NCBI RefSeq assembly: GCF_949769255.1
Contig: NZ_OX458329.1
Location: forward strand, 1,612,001-1,676,000
Direction of reading: 5' to 3'
DNA length: 64,000 bases
Source of the DNA: Mobiluncus massiliensis
Lineage (GTDB): Bacteria > Actinomycetota > Actinomycetes > Actinomycetales > Actinomycetaceae
In this document: one piece after another, positions 1 to 12,022 of the stretch
Layout: every line of letters begins with the position of its first letter
Numbering within the stretch: the first letter of the stretch is position 1
The notes under the pieces: generated by a model
What the model saw: only the letters and a program-made list of their open reading frames with translations
Database searches by the model: none
What the model was told of the DNA's origin: nothing
Position numbers and translations under genes: made by a program

Positions 1-37
1 CACGAATCGTTTTCGTCCGTTGGGGGGCTTCACTCAT
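1..37 (-). CDS. Start of next Tad-locus gene (partial, 12 codons)
   Basis: An ATG at 37 on the minus strand overlaps the end of the CpaE-like gene (ATGAGTGA overlap) and reads MSEAPQRTKTIR before leaving the window. Nothing in these residues identifies a family. In Tad loci the gene after a CpaE-like ATPase is usually the secretion ATPase CpaF/TadA, so that is the best guess, by context only. Confidence 0.4.
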   Translation of the reverse strand, partial: MSEAPQRTKTIR

Positions 38-1358
38 TGTCTGGTTCCTTCTGTTCGCCACGTTTGAACTTCAAAAGTTTGTTCTCCCGAATCCTGCTCC
101 GTCCCGAGCCGCGCCGAGGAAGCAAACCGAGTTGTTTAAAAATTTCATTCTGCAGCCCTTCCAGGTCTTCCAGAACCGCAGCGTGAGGATTCGCCGTCAT
201 CACATCACAAGCGGCCACCAGAGCACGGTCAAAATCTTCTCCAGCTTCTCGCACCACCGTCACCGGCAGGTTTGAAACCGAAGCGGACACCACACGAACT
301 ATGGAATTGCGCCAGTTCGCCCCTCCCACGGAAGCCCTCCCGCGATTCACTACCGCCAAGGTCGGGCAGCTCCAAAGTTCCTGTTCACGAGCCCAATTGT
401 GGTTGACCAGTAGCCGGCGAATCCCCACCGGGTCAGCCAGACCGACTTCCACCACCAAGTCGGCAACGTCAAACGCTCCTAAGGCAGCCCCGTAACGGGT
501 CGGCCCCATAGCCGCCAGCAGATCCGACTGGTCGTCTGCACCACTCGCCAAATCCACCAGAATCCAACGGTAGTTAATCCGAGCCATCTCTAAAAGAGCT
601 GACAACGCGTGCTGGCCGACCTCACGCCACCGCTCCGCCTTGGTTAGTCCGGTCAACAAATCAACTCCGAAGCCCACCCGCGTCACCAACTGCGGAAAAC
701 TTTCCGGTTTTAGCTTTCCTTGTTCCGCTAAACGACAACCGGTCACCACCCCGGAGGTGTCCAAGGCAATCCCCAGCATCTGTACCAGAGACGACTCGAC
801 CGTATCGGCATCGACCAGCAGAACCCGACCAAAATTTCGTAAACGCGAGGCGATGTTCAACGCTAGCGTAGACTTTCCCGGCGCGCCCACCGGACCCCAA
901 AAAGCGATTATCTGACCTATTGAACCGGCCAATTCAGCATTTTCGGTGCCGAATTCTTCACGAGGATTGGGGGGCGGCGGAGGCATCAGGGTGGACATCA
1001 TCTGTTCCAACAGACGGGCTGCCTCACTCTGTTCAGGCTCTTCCACTCGGGGATCCGCTTTGGCTAAAACCGAAATCCCCCCGTGGCTGTTCAACTGATC
1101 CACGTCCTCCAGAGGGGCAAAGGCAATGATAGCAACATTTTCAGCGGCTAGTTCCTGGACGGTGGCTCCTTCCAGTTCCAGCATCTCGGTATCCACCGCT
1201 ACCAGCTGCACCAGGTGCGCCTTGGCTATCGATAATAGCTCCGTGGCGTCACGGCAGCGCCGGATGACTTGCAGGGGCAGAGAATCTGACTCAATAGTCC
1301 TGATGATGTCCGCTTCCAAATCTGGATGCAGGCAAGTCGCCACCCCGATAAAACTCAT
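30..1358 (-). CDS. CpaE-like MinD/ParA-family ATPase of a Tad/Flp pilus locus
   Basis: The 442-residue protein has an N-terminal receiver-like region (about 1-100), a Pro-rich linker (about 125-132) and a C-terminal MinD/ParA-type ATPase. The deviant P-loop is GPVGAPGKST at 155-164, followed by LLVDADTVESS near 181. CpaE proteins help position or assemble Tad pili at the membrane. The gene overlaps the SAF-domain gene upstream by 4 bp and the next gene downstream, so the three are co-transcribed. A septum-site MinD-like regulator of another secretion system is the alternative. The family fold is clear, the Tad assignment comes from the neighbour. Confidence 0.72.
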   Translation of the reverse strand: MSFIGVATCLHPDLEADIIRTIESDSLPLQVIRRCRDATELLSIAKAHLVQLVAVDTEMLELEGATVQELAAENVAIIAFAPLEDVDQLNSHGGISVLAKADPRVEEPEQSEAARLLEQMMSTLMPPPPPNPREEFGTENAELAGSIGQIIAFWGPVGAPGKSTLALNIASRLRNFGRVLLVDADTVESSLVQMLGIALDTSGVVTGCRLAEQGKLKPESFPQLVTRVGFGVDLLTGLTKAERWREVGQHALSALLEMARINYRWILVDLASGADDQSDLLAAMGPTRYGAALGAFDVADLVVEVGLADPVGIRRLLVNHNWAREQELWSCPTLAVVNRGRASVGGANWRNSIVRVVSASVSNLPVTVVREAGEDFDRALVAACDVMTANPHAAVLEDLEGLQNEIFKQLGLLPRRGSGRSRIRENKLLKFKRGEQKEPDNE

Positions 1359-1990
1359 GATGCCACCGGTATCGCCATCAGCGGGGTTTTTGTACCGATA
1401 GCGGCCAAGATAGGCGACAAGTCCTCTTCCGGTACGCTGATTTCTACATTCGTTTTGTTCTTCGACCCGAGCGCCGTTTCCGAGCTTTTTTCCGCTAGGA
1501 ACACGGCTTTATCCGCCAGCTTCTGAGCATTTTTCAGCGGGAGATTCTTGTCAAAGACACTGGCGGATTTTTCGTCAGGGAGTTGCCAGATTTCGAGGTA
1601 ATCTCCTTTTTTTACACTGCTTGGCAGGGGTGCGGCTAGCTCAAGGACAATCCGTTTATTGTAGGGTTCGGTTTGACTCAGCGAGGTTTTGGGGAGCAAC
1701 TGTCCGCCGGCAATAGTTTGCACGACCACGCTGCCTTCCTTTAGCTCGCCTTCACGCAGGTACAGTCCCGCTGCCCGCCCCGGGTTTGCCGAAATAACTT
1801 CAACATCACTGGATTGCACGGTATGTCCTGCAACGAGGGTTGTTTTTGCCACCAAGTAACCTTCCAGGTGGCTGGCCAACCGCACCGTCACTATGACCAG
1901 GATTACAGCCAGTACCATCAGGCCGATTCCCAGTGCGGTACGCCGATTCAAGTACCGAGATTTGCTTGATATTTCCGAACCAATGGGCAT
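1355..1990 (-). CDS. SAF-domain membrane protein, CpaB/RcpC-like
   Basis: The 211-residue protein has a short basic N-terminus, one membrane segment at about 20-40 and a SAF-type region at about 45-115 (GHTVQSSDVEVISANPGRA, later GGQLLPKTSL). This is the architecture of CpaB/RcpC pilus assembly proteins, which act outside the membrane in Tad/Flp systems. The start is set by GGGAGG five bases before the ATG at 1990. The gene is first in the operon with the CpaE-like ATPase. An AT-rich stretch with TATAAA on the minus strand at about 2020 is a plausible promoter. Confidence 0.7.
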   Translation of the reverse strand: MPIGSEISSKSRYLNRRTALGIGLMVLAVILVIVTVRLASHLEGYLVAKTTLVAGHTVQSSDVEVISANPGRAAGLYLREGELKEGSVVVQTIAGGQLLPKTSLSQTEPYNKRIVLELAAPLPSSVKKGDYLEIWQLPDEKSASVFDKNLPLKNAQKLADKAVFLAEKSSETALGSKNKTNVEISVPEEDLSPILAAIGTKTPLMAIPVAS

Positions 1991-2077
1991 ACAGGCCTCC
2001 CTGAAATCTCCTTAAGGCTTTATATCATTAAATTATCGAAGCATAGGAACGTTTTTGTTGTGGTTTTGTGTCATTTG

Positions 2078-2311
2078 ATGTACCATAAACTCATGGGATA
2101 TAATTTTTACACTATTGCTGATGTTGCTGACATGCTGAAGGTTTCTCACGGCGCAGTGCGTAACCTCATCAATAACGGAGAGCTCAAAGCTATCCAGATT
2201 GGCGGGCGCGGCCTCTGGCGCATCGAGGAATCCGCAATGGAGGAATACATCAAGGGACAATACGCTCAAAGTGAGGAAAAAATCGCTTCCGGTGCAGCCT
2301 TGGTGGACTAG
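2078..2311 (+). CDS. Small HTH excisionase-family DNA-binding protein
   Basis: This 77-residue protein carries a MerR/excisionase-type (HTH_17) helix-turn-helix: YTIADVADMLKVSHGAVRNL followed by the wing GELKAIQIGGRGLWRI. It probably binds DNA as a small regulator. BldC in actinomycetes has the same compact design, but the sequence here is not close enough for me to name it. The start is uncertain: ATG at 2078 or 2093, or GTG at 2060, none with a strong ribosome site. It stands alone, divergent from the SAF-domain gene and convergent with the next gene. Confidence 0.75.
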   Translation: MYHKLMGYNFYTIADVADMLKVSHGAVRNLINNGELKAIQIGGRGLWRIEESAMEEYIKGQYAQSEEKIASGAALVD

Positions 2312-2326
2312 CCCCTTCTTTCGCAG

Positions 2327-2379
2327 CCCCCGCTTGATTAACCGCTCCTGGTTACACACCTAGCGGGGGTTGACGCTTT
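2327..2379. terminator. Terminator between convergent genes
   Basis: CCCCCGCT (2327-2334) pairs with AGCGGGGG (2362-2369), enclosing a smaller TAACC/GGTTA hairpin, and CTTTTTATT follows on the plus strand. It lies between the HTH gene and the convergent gene at 2399. Confidence 0.55.
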
Positions 2380-2398
2380 TTATTCCCAGTAGCGCTCC

Positions 2399-2908
2399 TC
2401 AACGTGGACAAGAAACATAGAGCAATCCAGACAGTGCAATGGCTTCATGGCGACCGTGATCGACAATATCCACAAAGTCCGCACCAACTCTCTCAATGTA
2501 GCCTTTCAAAGTCTGGTTTTGAGTGGTGAATTGAACTTCGCGGCGGGTGGCGGCGAACTCACGTAGCTTCACTGTGCCTGGAATTCTCGCTTCAACCAAA
2601 GTGGGCCATTGCGGTGCAGTCCCCAGGCCGGAAACGACTTCGATGGCCGAGTACCTTATGAAGATATCCATACGCAGCAAGCGCAGTATCAGCCAACTCG
2701 CTGCAGCATCAGCGACTTCACCACGCAGCGATTCCCCATTGATGAGCCGAATCTCGACCGCAGTGCCCTTACTGGCCAATAACCGACCGGAGAGAGTCAC
2801 CTCGGCTGCATCTGCCGCCGACAACTCAGTCGCTTCGGCTTGCCGCTGTGCGCGCAGCTTCGCCGTGAAATCGGCCGAGAGATCGTCAAGATAATCATCA
2901 TGCTCCAC
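2399..2908 (-). CDS. Conserved actinobacterial hypothetical protein
   Basis: The 169-residue protein is soluble, with no signal peptide or membrane segment. It has an acidic N-terminal helix followed by a beta-rich core (LSGRLLASKGTAVEIRLING, VADAAASWLILRLL) that resembles small-barrel folds, though I cannot assign a family. The ATG at 2908 lacks an obvious strong ribosome site. Its codon use fits the neighbours, so I treat it as a real core gene of unknown role. Confidence 0.6.
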   Translation of the reverse strand: MEHDDYLDDLSADFTAKLRAQRQAEATELSAADAAEVTLSGRLLASKGTAVEIRLINGESLRGEVADAAASWLILRLLRMDIFIRYSAIEVVSGLGTAPQWPTLVEARIPGTVKLREFAATRREVQFTTQNQTLKGYIERVGADFVDIVDHGRHEAIALSGLLYVSCPR

Positions 2909-3000
2909 GTACTGTAGTCTAGCTCACCTGCCGCAGCAGGAGAAGCAAAACATATTACTGGCTACCAAATATCTTGTAAACAGCCTTAAAAAGCCTAATA

Positions 3001-3030
3001 TTGACAAAGAAACGAAAAAAATCTTAGGAT
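3001..3030 (+). promoter_or_regulatory. Sigma-A type promoter for the Rv3235-like gene
   Basis: A perfect -35 box TTGACA (3001-3006) and a -10 box TAGGAT (3025-3030) are separated by 18 bp in an AT-rich stretch. This is the best consensus promoter in the window and lies about 60 bp before the start at 3094. Confidence 0.7.
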
Positions 3031-3093
3031 AAGGAGTCAAACACTATCAAACGCGCAATAACTAAATAAAACTTGCTAACAAAGGGAAATACT

Positions 3094-3906
3094 ATGGAAA
3101 CCGCACTTCTTGAACCCAATACTGCCGAAACCAATGACTCTGTCGAGGCGACTCGCCTTGCACTCAGCACCGCCCCCACACCTGTGCCCTCAATATCCCT
3201 CCCCTCTGACGTGAGCTCGCAGCCGATGGCCACCGAAGTTACCGAAAATCTACTGATGGAGACCGAACGGGGATTCCAGCAGGAAGTCAAGCATCATGAG
3301 ACTGGCCAAAATGACCTGAAGCACGCCGCCACACTCGTGACGAACCAGCGACTCCAGCCAGTAGTCGGTCCTGCTTTGAAACGCCGTCAGGTAGCCAAGC
3401 CGTCCTTGCGGAGTTTGGTCAAGGCGACTTATGCCCAAAGGGGCCAGACATGGCAATCGATAGATCCGCAGCACCGAACGGAGAAATCCGGACGCACCGG
3501 GACGGACCCAGCCCCCGTAAGGTCCCAAGGGAAATCTTTCATCGAGGATGTCCAACATTCCCCTCGAGTTTGGGCCGCTCAGATGGCTCGGTGCGGGCTA
3601 GAAATCATCGAGGGCATGCGCCCTTTGTCCCAAATGACCCGCTGGGCCTCGCCGCAGGCTTATCGCTACCTCGAACAGCGCCGAAACGCTATTGGCTCCA
3701 AACAAAAGCCACAGCCGGGACTCATCGGAGGCAAGACACGCCGGGTGTCACCAGTGAGGGTGCTCAGTGCCCACAGCCGGGCTACCTCCGCGACCACTCA
3801 CGAAGCGGTTGTCGTGCTCAACGACGGCCAGCGGACTCGCGCCGCCGCGCTAACCTTAGAAAATCATGGCGATCAATGGATGATTGCCGCGATTCGCCTG
3901 GGCTAA
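3094..3906 (+). CDS. Rv3235-family protein
   Basis: The 270-residue protein has a long low-complexity, probably disordered N-terminal half. Its C-terminal domain reads WAAQMARCGLEIIEGMRPLSQ, then RYLEQRRNAIG, then VLNDGQRTRAAALTLENHGD. This is the pattern of the Rv3235 family, small proteins coded beside secA in many actinobacteria, with unknown function. I chose the ATG at 3094 because AAAGGGAA lies just upstream. A TTG at 3073 would add seven residues. The gene is convergent with secA, with a 10-bp gap. Confidence 0.7.
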   Translation: METALLEPNTAETNDSVEATRLALSTAPTPVPSISLPSDVSSQPMATEVTENLLMETERGFQQEVKHHETGQNDLKHAATLVTNQRLQPVVGPALKRRQVAKPSLRSLVKATYAQRGQTWQSIDPQHRTEKSGRTGTDPAPVRSQGKSFIEDVQHSPRVWAAQMARCGLEIIEGMRPLSQMTRWASPQAYRYLEQRRNAIGSKQKPQPGLIGGKTRRVSPVRVLSAHSRATSATTHEAVVVLNDGQRTRAAALTLENHGDQWMIAAIRLG

Positions 3907-3916
3907 ACTGCGAGAC

Positions 3917-6763
<2,847 letters not shown>

Positions 6764-6900
6764 GTTTTGCCTTCCTTTTCAGGTCTATGGGATGGCCTTA
6801 CGGGGCTATCCATTGAGGTCAACAGCCTTTTATCTACGATTGTCAGGGGTTTGGCCCGACCGTGATGACTCAGCCTCGACCATTTTAGTTGAAAGCGCCT

Positions 6901-6927
6901 AGCTTCGCGAAAGCGAGGCGCGAAGCT
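6901..6927. other. Stem-loop upstream of secA
   Basis: AGCTTCGCG (6901-6909) pairs perfectly with CGCGAAGCT (6919-6927) around a nine-base loop. It lies between the hpf terminator and the secA start, so it may sit in the secA 5' leader. No T-run follows on either strand. Confidence 0.4.
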
Positions 6928-6970
6928 CTGGTTCTTGGGGGCAGTTGCTTTTTGACCCACCGAAGATAAA

Positions 6971-7003
6971 TAAAGAGGGACCCTGGGACTGCGTCCCAGG
7001 GTC
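6971..7003 (-). terminator. Terminator of hpf
   Basis: GACCCTGGGAC (6979-6989) and GTCCCAGGGTC (6993-7003) form an 11-bp perfect stem with a three-base loop. On the minus strand it is followed by CTCTTTATTTATC, just after the hpf stop. Confidence 0.75.
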
Positions 7004-7014
7004 TGGCCTCAAAC

Positions 7015-7638
7015 TTAGTCGTTCAGCTTGCAGGTTGCGTCTAGGCGAATCACGCCATAGGTCCAGCCTTTCCGGTGGTAAACCACCGCCGGCTGCGCGG
7101 TCTCTGAGTCAATGAACAGGTAGAACGGGTGACCCACCAATTCCATCTCATCCAGGGCATCCTCAACACTCATGGCCCGGCTTTCGTGCAGTTTTTCACG
7201 CACAATGACGGGAGAATCACCCAACTGCTCCTCACGAGACTCACCCAGTTTCAAGGGCGGCTTGGCGACGGGAGCCTCAGCCGTTTCCGGAATCTGCACA
7301 TCCAATTCCACGTCCGGTGGAATCTCGTATTTGCGGTGGTCCTTAGCCCGATCCCGAGCTCGGCGCAAACGCTCAAAAAGTTTTCCGGCGGCAATATCCA
7401 CAGCGGCGTAGCGGTCTGACGAAGACGCCTCCGCCCGCACCACCGGCCCTTTGCCGAGAACAGTCAGTTCGATACGTTCCGCAGTATCAGCTTGTCGCGG
7501 ATTCTTTTCATGCGTCAGTTCCACATCGACACGTTGCGTACGGGGAGCCAGCTGCTCCACTTTGGCCATTTTCTCCTCGATGTATTCCCGAAAATTCGGG
7601 TGGATTTCAGCATTACGTGCTTTCACGGTGATTTCCAT
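7015..7638 (-). CDS. hpf: Long-form ribosome hibernation promoting factor
   Basis: The 207-residue protein has the N-terminal ribosome-binding S30AE domain (MEITVKARNAEIHPNFREYI, about 1-105), a linker, and the C-terminal dimerisation domain (about 145-200, with HPFYLFIDSETAQPAVVYHR). The long form dimerises 70S ribosomes into 100S particles in stationary phase. I set the start at 7638, where AAGGAGG lies five bases before the ATG. An upstream start at 7671 would add 11 residues without such a site. It precedes secA as in mycobacteria, with its own terminator. Confidence 0.93.
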   Translation of the reverse strand: MEITVKARNAEIHPNFREYIEEKMAKVEQLAPRTQRVDVELTHEKNPRQADTAERIELTVLGKGPVVRAEASSSDRYAAVDIAAGKLFERLRRARDRAKDHRKYEIPPDVELDVQIPETAEAPVAKPPLKLGESREEQLGDSPVIVREKLHESRAMSVEDALDEMELVGHPFYLFIDSETAQPAVVYHRKGWTYGVIRLDATCKLND

Positions 7639-7802
7639 GAGGGCCTCCTTAGGGTAGGAATTGGGTTCCAACTATCATTTGCTGGGACGGAGTGTTCGGT
7701 TCTCACCTCTTTCTCACGCAGGTGCACTCCGGTGTGTCACCTGCGATTTTTGCATGTGCTTTATATTTTAGAGCACACCGCAAAGCCGTGCAGGACTTCC
7801 AC

Positions 7803-8582
7803 TTACTTTTCGGAATTCTCCGGGGACGATACTGGCATTTCGCGCCGTGATGAAGCGAAAACCAGCCCCGCGAGGACAGCTGCGTCTAAACCGGACAAAA
7901 CGCGAATCATTTCTCTCAAAGTCGCCCCGGTGGCACTGACATCATCGATTATCAGCAGGCTCTTGCCGGCAAGTTCGCGTTTTGCTACCGCTGTACTGCC
8001 ACGAACCTGCATTTTGCCGTGCCGATTCAAGTTGCGAGATTCCCACCCCAGGCCAGCTTGAGTCGTGGAGCCTGCCGCGAGTTCCAGGATTTCTAGCACT
8101 GACGCCTGACGACACAGTCCCGCTCGCACCAATCCCCGCGCCGCGCCCTGAGCGAATGCGGCGGCGACTTCAGAAGGATCACGGGGATGGGTGGAAGGGG
8201 CTGGGACTACGAACACCTCCTCCCGGATTGTACCGTCCGTTCCAAATTTGTCCCTAGCCAGCAGGCCTTCTGACACTAAGCCCCGCACTGCCGATTGTCC
8301 CGCCGCGGTGAAATACCGGCGTAGATCCCGCCGTTTATCATGCTTACCCGTCAAAACTACGCGCCGCATCGGGCCGTCATATTTGGCGATAGCAAATACT
8401 GGAACGCCTGTTACATTATCTTCGTCCTCGCTGATTTCCAACGGGAACGGACGCCCCAGCATCTGCGCCAGACAGGTGTCACAGATTTCTTCATCCCAAG
8501 CCCCGCAGCCAACGCATTCCGTGGGCAGCAATACCTTTCCCAGTTCCCCTGCCGCGTCCCAGAAACCCGAGAAAACCACCAT
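7803..8582 (-). CDS. ComF-family phosphoribosyltransferase-like protein
   Basis: The 259-residue protein has an N-terminal Cys pattern (CVGCGAWDEEICDTC) that probably binds zinc, and a C-terminal phosphoribosyltransferase fold with the PRPP-type loop LLIIDDVSATGATL. ComF proteins take part in DNA uptake in naturally competent bacteria, and their role in actinobacteria is uncertain. The start has AAGGAA upstream, and the gene follows lpqB by 18 bp, matching the Rv3242c position in mycobacteria. The C-terminus ends shortly after the PRT domain. Confidence 0.85.
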   Translation of the reverse strand: MVVFSGFWDAAGELGKVLLPTECVGCGAWDEEICDTCLAQMLGRPFPLEISEDEDNVTGVPVFAIAKYDGPMRRVVLTGKHDKRRDLRRYFTAAGQSAVRGLVSEGLLARDKFGTDGTIREEVFVVPAPSTHPRDPSEVAAAFAQGAARGLVRAGLCRQASVLEILELAAGSTTQAGLGWESRNLNRHGKMQVRGSTAVAKRELAGKSLLIIDDVSATGATLREMIRVLSGLDAAVLAGLVFASSRREMPVSSPENSEK

Positions 8583-8600
8583 AGCGCGTTCCTTATCTGG

Positions 8601-10277
8601 CTATCCGGGGTAGCTGGGATCGGCAACCCCGTTGAGGACTTGCTGCCAGTTCCTACCGGAACGCTTGTATAAATCGCCGCCCGTAGTAATCAGATAAATC
8701 TGGTTTTCTTCCTCGCCGGCAGCCAAATCTACGGCGTTCTTAACCCCCGGCAAAGTTGATACCGGTCCAAAAAGCGGAGCAATCCGAACGGTAGTGTTAT
8801 CTCCGGAACCGGTCAGCAGCACCAGGGAATCTCCTTGCAGCCATGCAATTGCGGGAACAACCTCGTTCCCAGCCTGCAACGTCACCGGAGCGGAAAAAGA
8901 TTTCGGAGTGCCCGAGCCGTCCCGAATGACGACCGCGACACTCACAATGTCTGCCTGACCTACGTGGCGTACGAAGGCAACGCGTGTTCCGTCCGGGCTA
9001 ACGGTAAAAGCATGGACCGGGTCTCCGGTCTCCCACGGCACTTCCAAATTCGCCCTGGTTCCATCGGGACGCAACGCAATAACTTGGCGCGGATTAGCTG
9101 TATCCAGAGTCCAAATCCAACCGTTTCTATCGATGGAAGCAGCCAACAGCTCTCGACCGTTATACAGCTGCGTCACCGCACCGTGCCCCCACACATAAAG
9201 CCGGCGATAACTTGAATCTGTAAAAACGATTTCGTTGCCAGCGGTAGAAATAGCCGGATTCGTGATAACACCGGAAGCCACCACCCCGGCGGGCACCAGG
9301 ACCTCGGTGGCTCCGGAGTTCAGACGCACCACGTTGCCGTCTTTGACCATAATGGGGAATTGCGGCGTAGTACTTTGCGTGATTGGATTCGTGTTCTCCA
9401 AAGGCACTTTACCGATGCTCAAACTGACGGTGGAGATTCCCGAAACATCGCGCAGTGTCGATTCTATCTGCCAATACGCCAAGTTAATCGTGGTGGGATC
9501 ACTGAAAGGATCCGGGATATTTAAAGACACGTTAGCGACACCGTCAAAAACATCTACTGCTCCTCCTGCCAAAGTGCTACCGGCGGGGAAAGCAGAGCGA
9601 ACCGCCCCTTTAAAGCCGGCTTGCGGCCCTGCCAAGAGCGCATTAACCAGGTAGGTAGGCAGCCGTCGACGCGGATACCAGCGCAGATCCGGAACCAAAG
9701 CTCCCGCATCGTTGGTGAGGAAGTACACGGGAGCCGAAGCGTAAATCGAGCTGAAAGCCGATTGGGAAAGCATCACTCCGTCCTCCAAAGCGGCGATACG
9801 CCACTGATTGTCGGCGGGCTTCACCAGAGAAAACACGGTACGAACCCTCTCGGAGGGACCTGCCACGGTATAGTTTCCATGCTCGTCGACGCTTCCGAGC
9901 GCACGAGCGGTCACTTCAACAGAACCATCTCCCAGTTGACGAGTCTCCAGCGCGGAATCCGTATCGAAAATTTCGACTTGGACATCGGGGCGCCAGTCTA
10001 TCGCCGCTTTGGGAGCGAGGAAGGAACGTGCCACGGTGAAGTCATCGGAATATCCCGCCGAACAGGCACGAATAAAACCGGTCACAATTTGTTCCACGGT
10101 CGCGTTCGGGACGGGCCCGGGGGCACTCAAGCCTAACAGCGGCTGATTCATGCCGACTCGTACTTCGGAATCATTGACGGGACCGGCAGTTGGCAAGGCA
10201 GCACAACCGACCAGGCTGAGGGCAGAAATGCCCCCGAGGACAGCGCCCCACCACCGAGTTCGATGTTTGTTTAACAT
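8601..10277 (-). CDS. lpqB: Lipoprotein LpqB, partner of the MtrAB system
   Basis: The 558-residue lipoprotein has a signal peptide with lipobox LVGC, the modified Cys being residue 25. A GerMN-type domain (about 185-295) is followed by a beta-propeller-like LpqB domain to the C-terminus. In actinobacteria LpqB interacts with the sensor MtrB and modulates MtrA output. The start lies two bases after the mtrB stop, with GGGGAGG inside the end of mtrB, so translation is coupled in one operon. Confidence 0.95.
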   Translation of the reverse strand: MLNKHRTRWWGAVLGGISALSLVGCAALPTAGPVNDSEVRVGMNQPLLGLSAPGPVPNATVEQIVTGFIRACSAGYSDDFTVARSFLAPKAAIDWRPDVQVEIFDTDSALETRQLGDGSVEVTARALGSVDEHGNYTVAGPSERVRTVFSLVKPADNQWRIAALEDGVMLSQSAFSSIYASAPVYFLTNDAGALVPDLRWYPRRRLPTYLVNALLAGPQAGFKGAVRSAFPAGSTLAGGAVDVFDGVANVSLNIPDPFSDPTTINLAYWQIESTLRDVSGISTVSLSIGKVPLENTNPITQSTTPQFPIMVKDGNVVRLNSGATEVLVPAGVVASGVITNPAISTAGNEIVFTDSSYRRLYVWGHGAVTQLYNGRELLAASIDRNGWIWTLDTANPRQVIALRPDGTRANLEVPWETGDPVHAFTVSPDGTRVAFVRHVGQADIVSVAVVIRDGSGTPKSFSAPVTLQAGNEVVPAIAWLQGDSLVLLTGSGDNTTVRIAPLFGPVSTLPGVKNAVDLAAGEEENQIYLITTGGDLYKRSGRNWQQVLNGVADPSYPG

Positions 10278-10279
10278 GG

Positions 10280-12022
10280 CTACGCCTCCCCATTTTTCCC
10301 CGGAGCGTCCGACACGTTCGCTGGTGTTATTGCTTTTTCCGGCGCAGGCTGAGGAGGAACGTAACTATCCAAGGTAGGTTCCACATAGTCAGTAATATCC
10401 AGAGGCGAAGGGCCAATCTCCATATCGTGACGCCGTGGCAGGGTCAGCAAGAAAGACGAGCCATAGCCGGTTTTGCCCCATGCCTGCAGAGTGCCCCCGG
10501 ACAGGCGAGCATCCTCTAGAGAGATGGCCAAGCCCAACCCGGTACCGCCCGTGGTCCGCGCTCGTGCCGGGTCAGCACGATAGAAGCGGTCAAACACTCG
10601 ACTGGTCACCTCCGGGGACATCCCCACCCCATGATCAGAAACCCGCAGAGCCACGGCAGTTTCGCTGGAATCGGTAGTAATTACTACGGGATTTCCTTCG
10701 GAGTGCTCAATGGCGTTGACCAGCAAATTCCGCACGATACGGGTCACTCGGCGAGTATCAAGCTCGGCTGCGCAAGGGTACTTCGGCGGGTTAAAAATGA
10801 CCCGGCACCCCACCTGTTCAGCCAAAGTGGCGTTATCCTCCACAACTTGCTCAACGAGTTTGTTCAGGTTCACCATCTCAAAATCAAGCCGGGCGGATCC
10901 GGAGTCAATACGCGAAATTTCAAGCAAATCCGCCAGCATGGCATCGAACCGATCAATCTGGTCATGCAGCAGTTCCGCGCTTCGCAGCGCGGCAGGGTCG
11001 AGTTCTTCGCGGGCATCATAGATGACGTCATCGGCAATCCGCATCGTGGTCAGCGGAGTGCGCAGCTCGTGGGACACATCGGAGACAAAACGCTGCTGCA
11101 GCCGGGACATCTGACCCAAAGTATCAATCTTGGACTGCAAGGAATCCGCCATTTTATTGAAGGAATCAGCCAGTTGCGCGGTTTCATCCTGGCCTTGTGA
11201 GAGTACGCGTGCGTTCAAGTCCCCAGCCGCTAAACGTTCTGCTGTGCGCACCGTGCGGCGCACCGGCACCAGCACGGAATAAACCACTACCCAGGTCATG
11301 CCCGCCACCAGCACCAGCACAGCGAGGCCGCCGCCGCCTAAAACCCCCATCACCAGGTTGATTGCCGCCTGTTCGTCAGCCAGAGAGTACACCAGGTAAA
11401 GTTCGTGAGCCCCCGCTAAGGGCAGGCTCACAGCAGTCCCTACCGCAATACCGGGATGCCGCTTGCCTTGTGCGTCCGTAATCTCAATAGACTGCCAATG
11501 CTGGCCGGTCTTTTGCTGTACCGCCTCACGCAGTTGGGAAGTAATGACTTCCCGCATGTTTTGGGTAGCGATTTCGTTAATGACAAAGGATGAGGTTTCG
11601 CTGGGGTTGCGCAAAATCAGCACGGCGGGGGCGCTAGAACCGGAAGTGAGAGTGGAGATTGAGGTGACTACGTCCTGAGCGAGGGACTGTACCTGTTCCA
11701 CGGTCGAGGCCGGAGCCTGGTCGAAACGATTTTGTGCCGTCCTCGCTTGGGTGGCAGCCTCCTCCAACACCTGATTCAGCCGCTCTTGAAAGATGCCGTT
11801 TTTGATGGCTGTGGAAGCATAAATCCCTACCGCGAACAGAATCACAAACGTTGCGACCAGCATGATACTAGCCATCCGCAGAGCCAACGAACGCCGAAGC
11901 CGTTTCGGAACCCAGGTAGCTTGCGTGACGCCAACTAAATAGCGGGTGGCGCTACCGAAGAATTGCGAGATTCTTCGCTGCCGGCGAGTCCGGCGAAACA
12001 CCGTGTATTGCGAGGAACTCAC
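10280..12022 (-). CDS. mtrB: Sensor histidine kinase MtrB
   Basis: The 580-residue membrane kinase has a first membrane segment at about 50-70, an extracytoplasmic domain to about 220, a second segment at about 222-250 and a HAMP domain at about 250-305. The phospho-acceptor is His318 in SDVSHELRTPL. The ATPase shows NLLVNAIEHS (N box) and DHGVGMS (G1). MtrB phosphorylates MtrA and links cell-wall and osmotic signals to division genes. The GTG start overlaps the mtrA stop by 4 bp. An acidic, Pro-rich tail follows the kinase domain. Confidence 0.96.
   Translation of the reverse strand: MSSSQYTVFRRTRRQRRISQFFGSATRYLVGVTQATWVPKRLRRSLALRMASIMLVATFVILFAVGIYASTAIKNGIFQERLNQVLEEAATQARTAQNRFDQAPASTVEQVQSLAQDVVTSISTLTSGSSAPAVLILRNPSETSSFVINEIATQNMREVITSQLREAVQQKTGQHWQSIEITDAQGKRHPGIAVGTAVSLPLAGAHELYLVYSLADEQAAINLVMGVLGGGGLAVLVLVAGMTWVVVYSVLVPVRRTVRTAERLAAGDLNARVLSQGQDETAQLADSFNKMADSLQSKIDTLGQMSRLQQRFVSDVSHELRTPLTTMRIADDVIYDAREELDPAALRSAELLHDQIDRFDAMLADLLEISRIDSGSARLDFEMVNLNKLVEQVVEDNATLAEQVGCRVIFNPPKYPCAAELDTRRVTRIVRNLLVNAIEHSEGNPVVITTDSSETAVALRVSDHGVGMSPEVTSRVFDRFYRADPARARTTGGTGLGLAISLEDARLSGGTLQAWGKTGYGSSFLLTLPRRHDMEIGPSPLDITDYVEPTLDSYVPPQPAPEKAITPANVSDAPGKNGEA

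Noticed and set aside
2060-2311. HTH protein as phage excisionase of a mobile element
   Set aside because: There is no integrase or other phage gene nearby. The fold is shared with ordinary small regulators.
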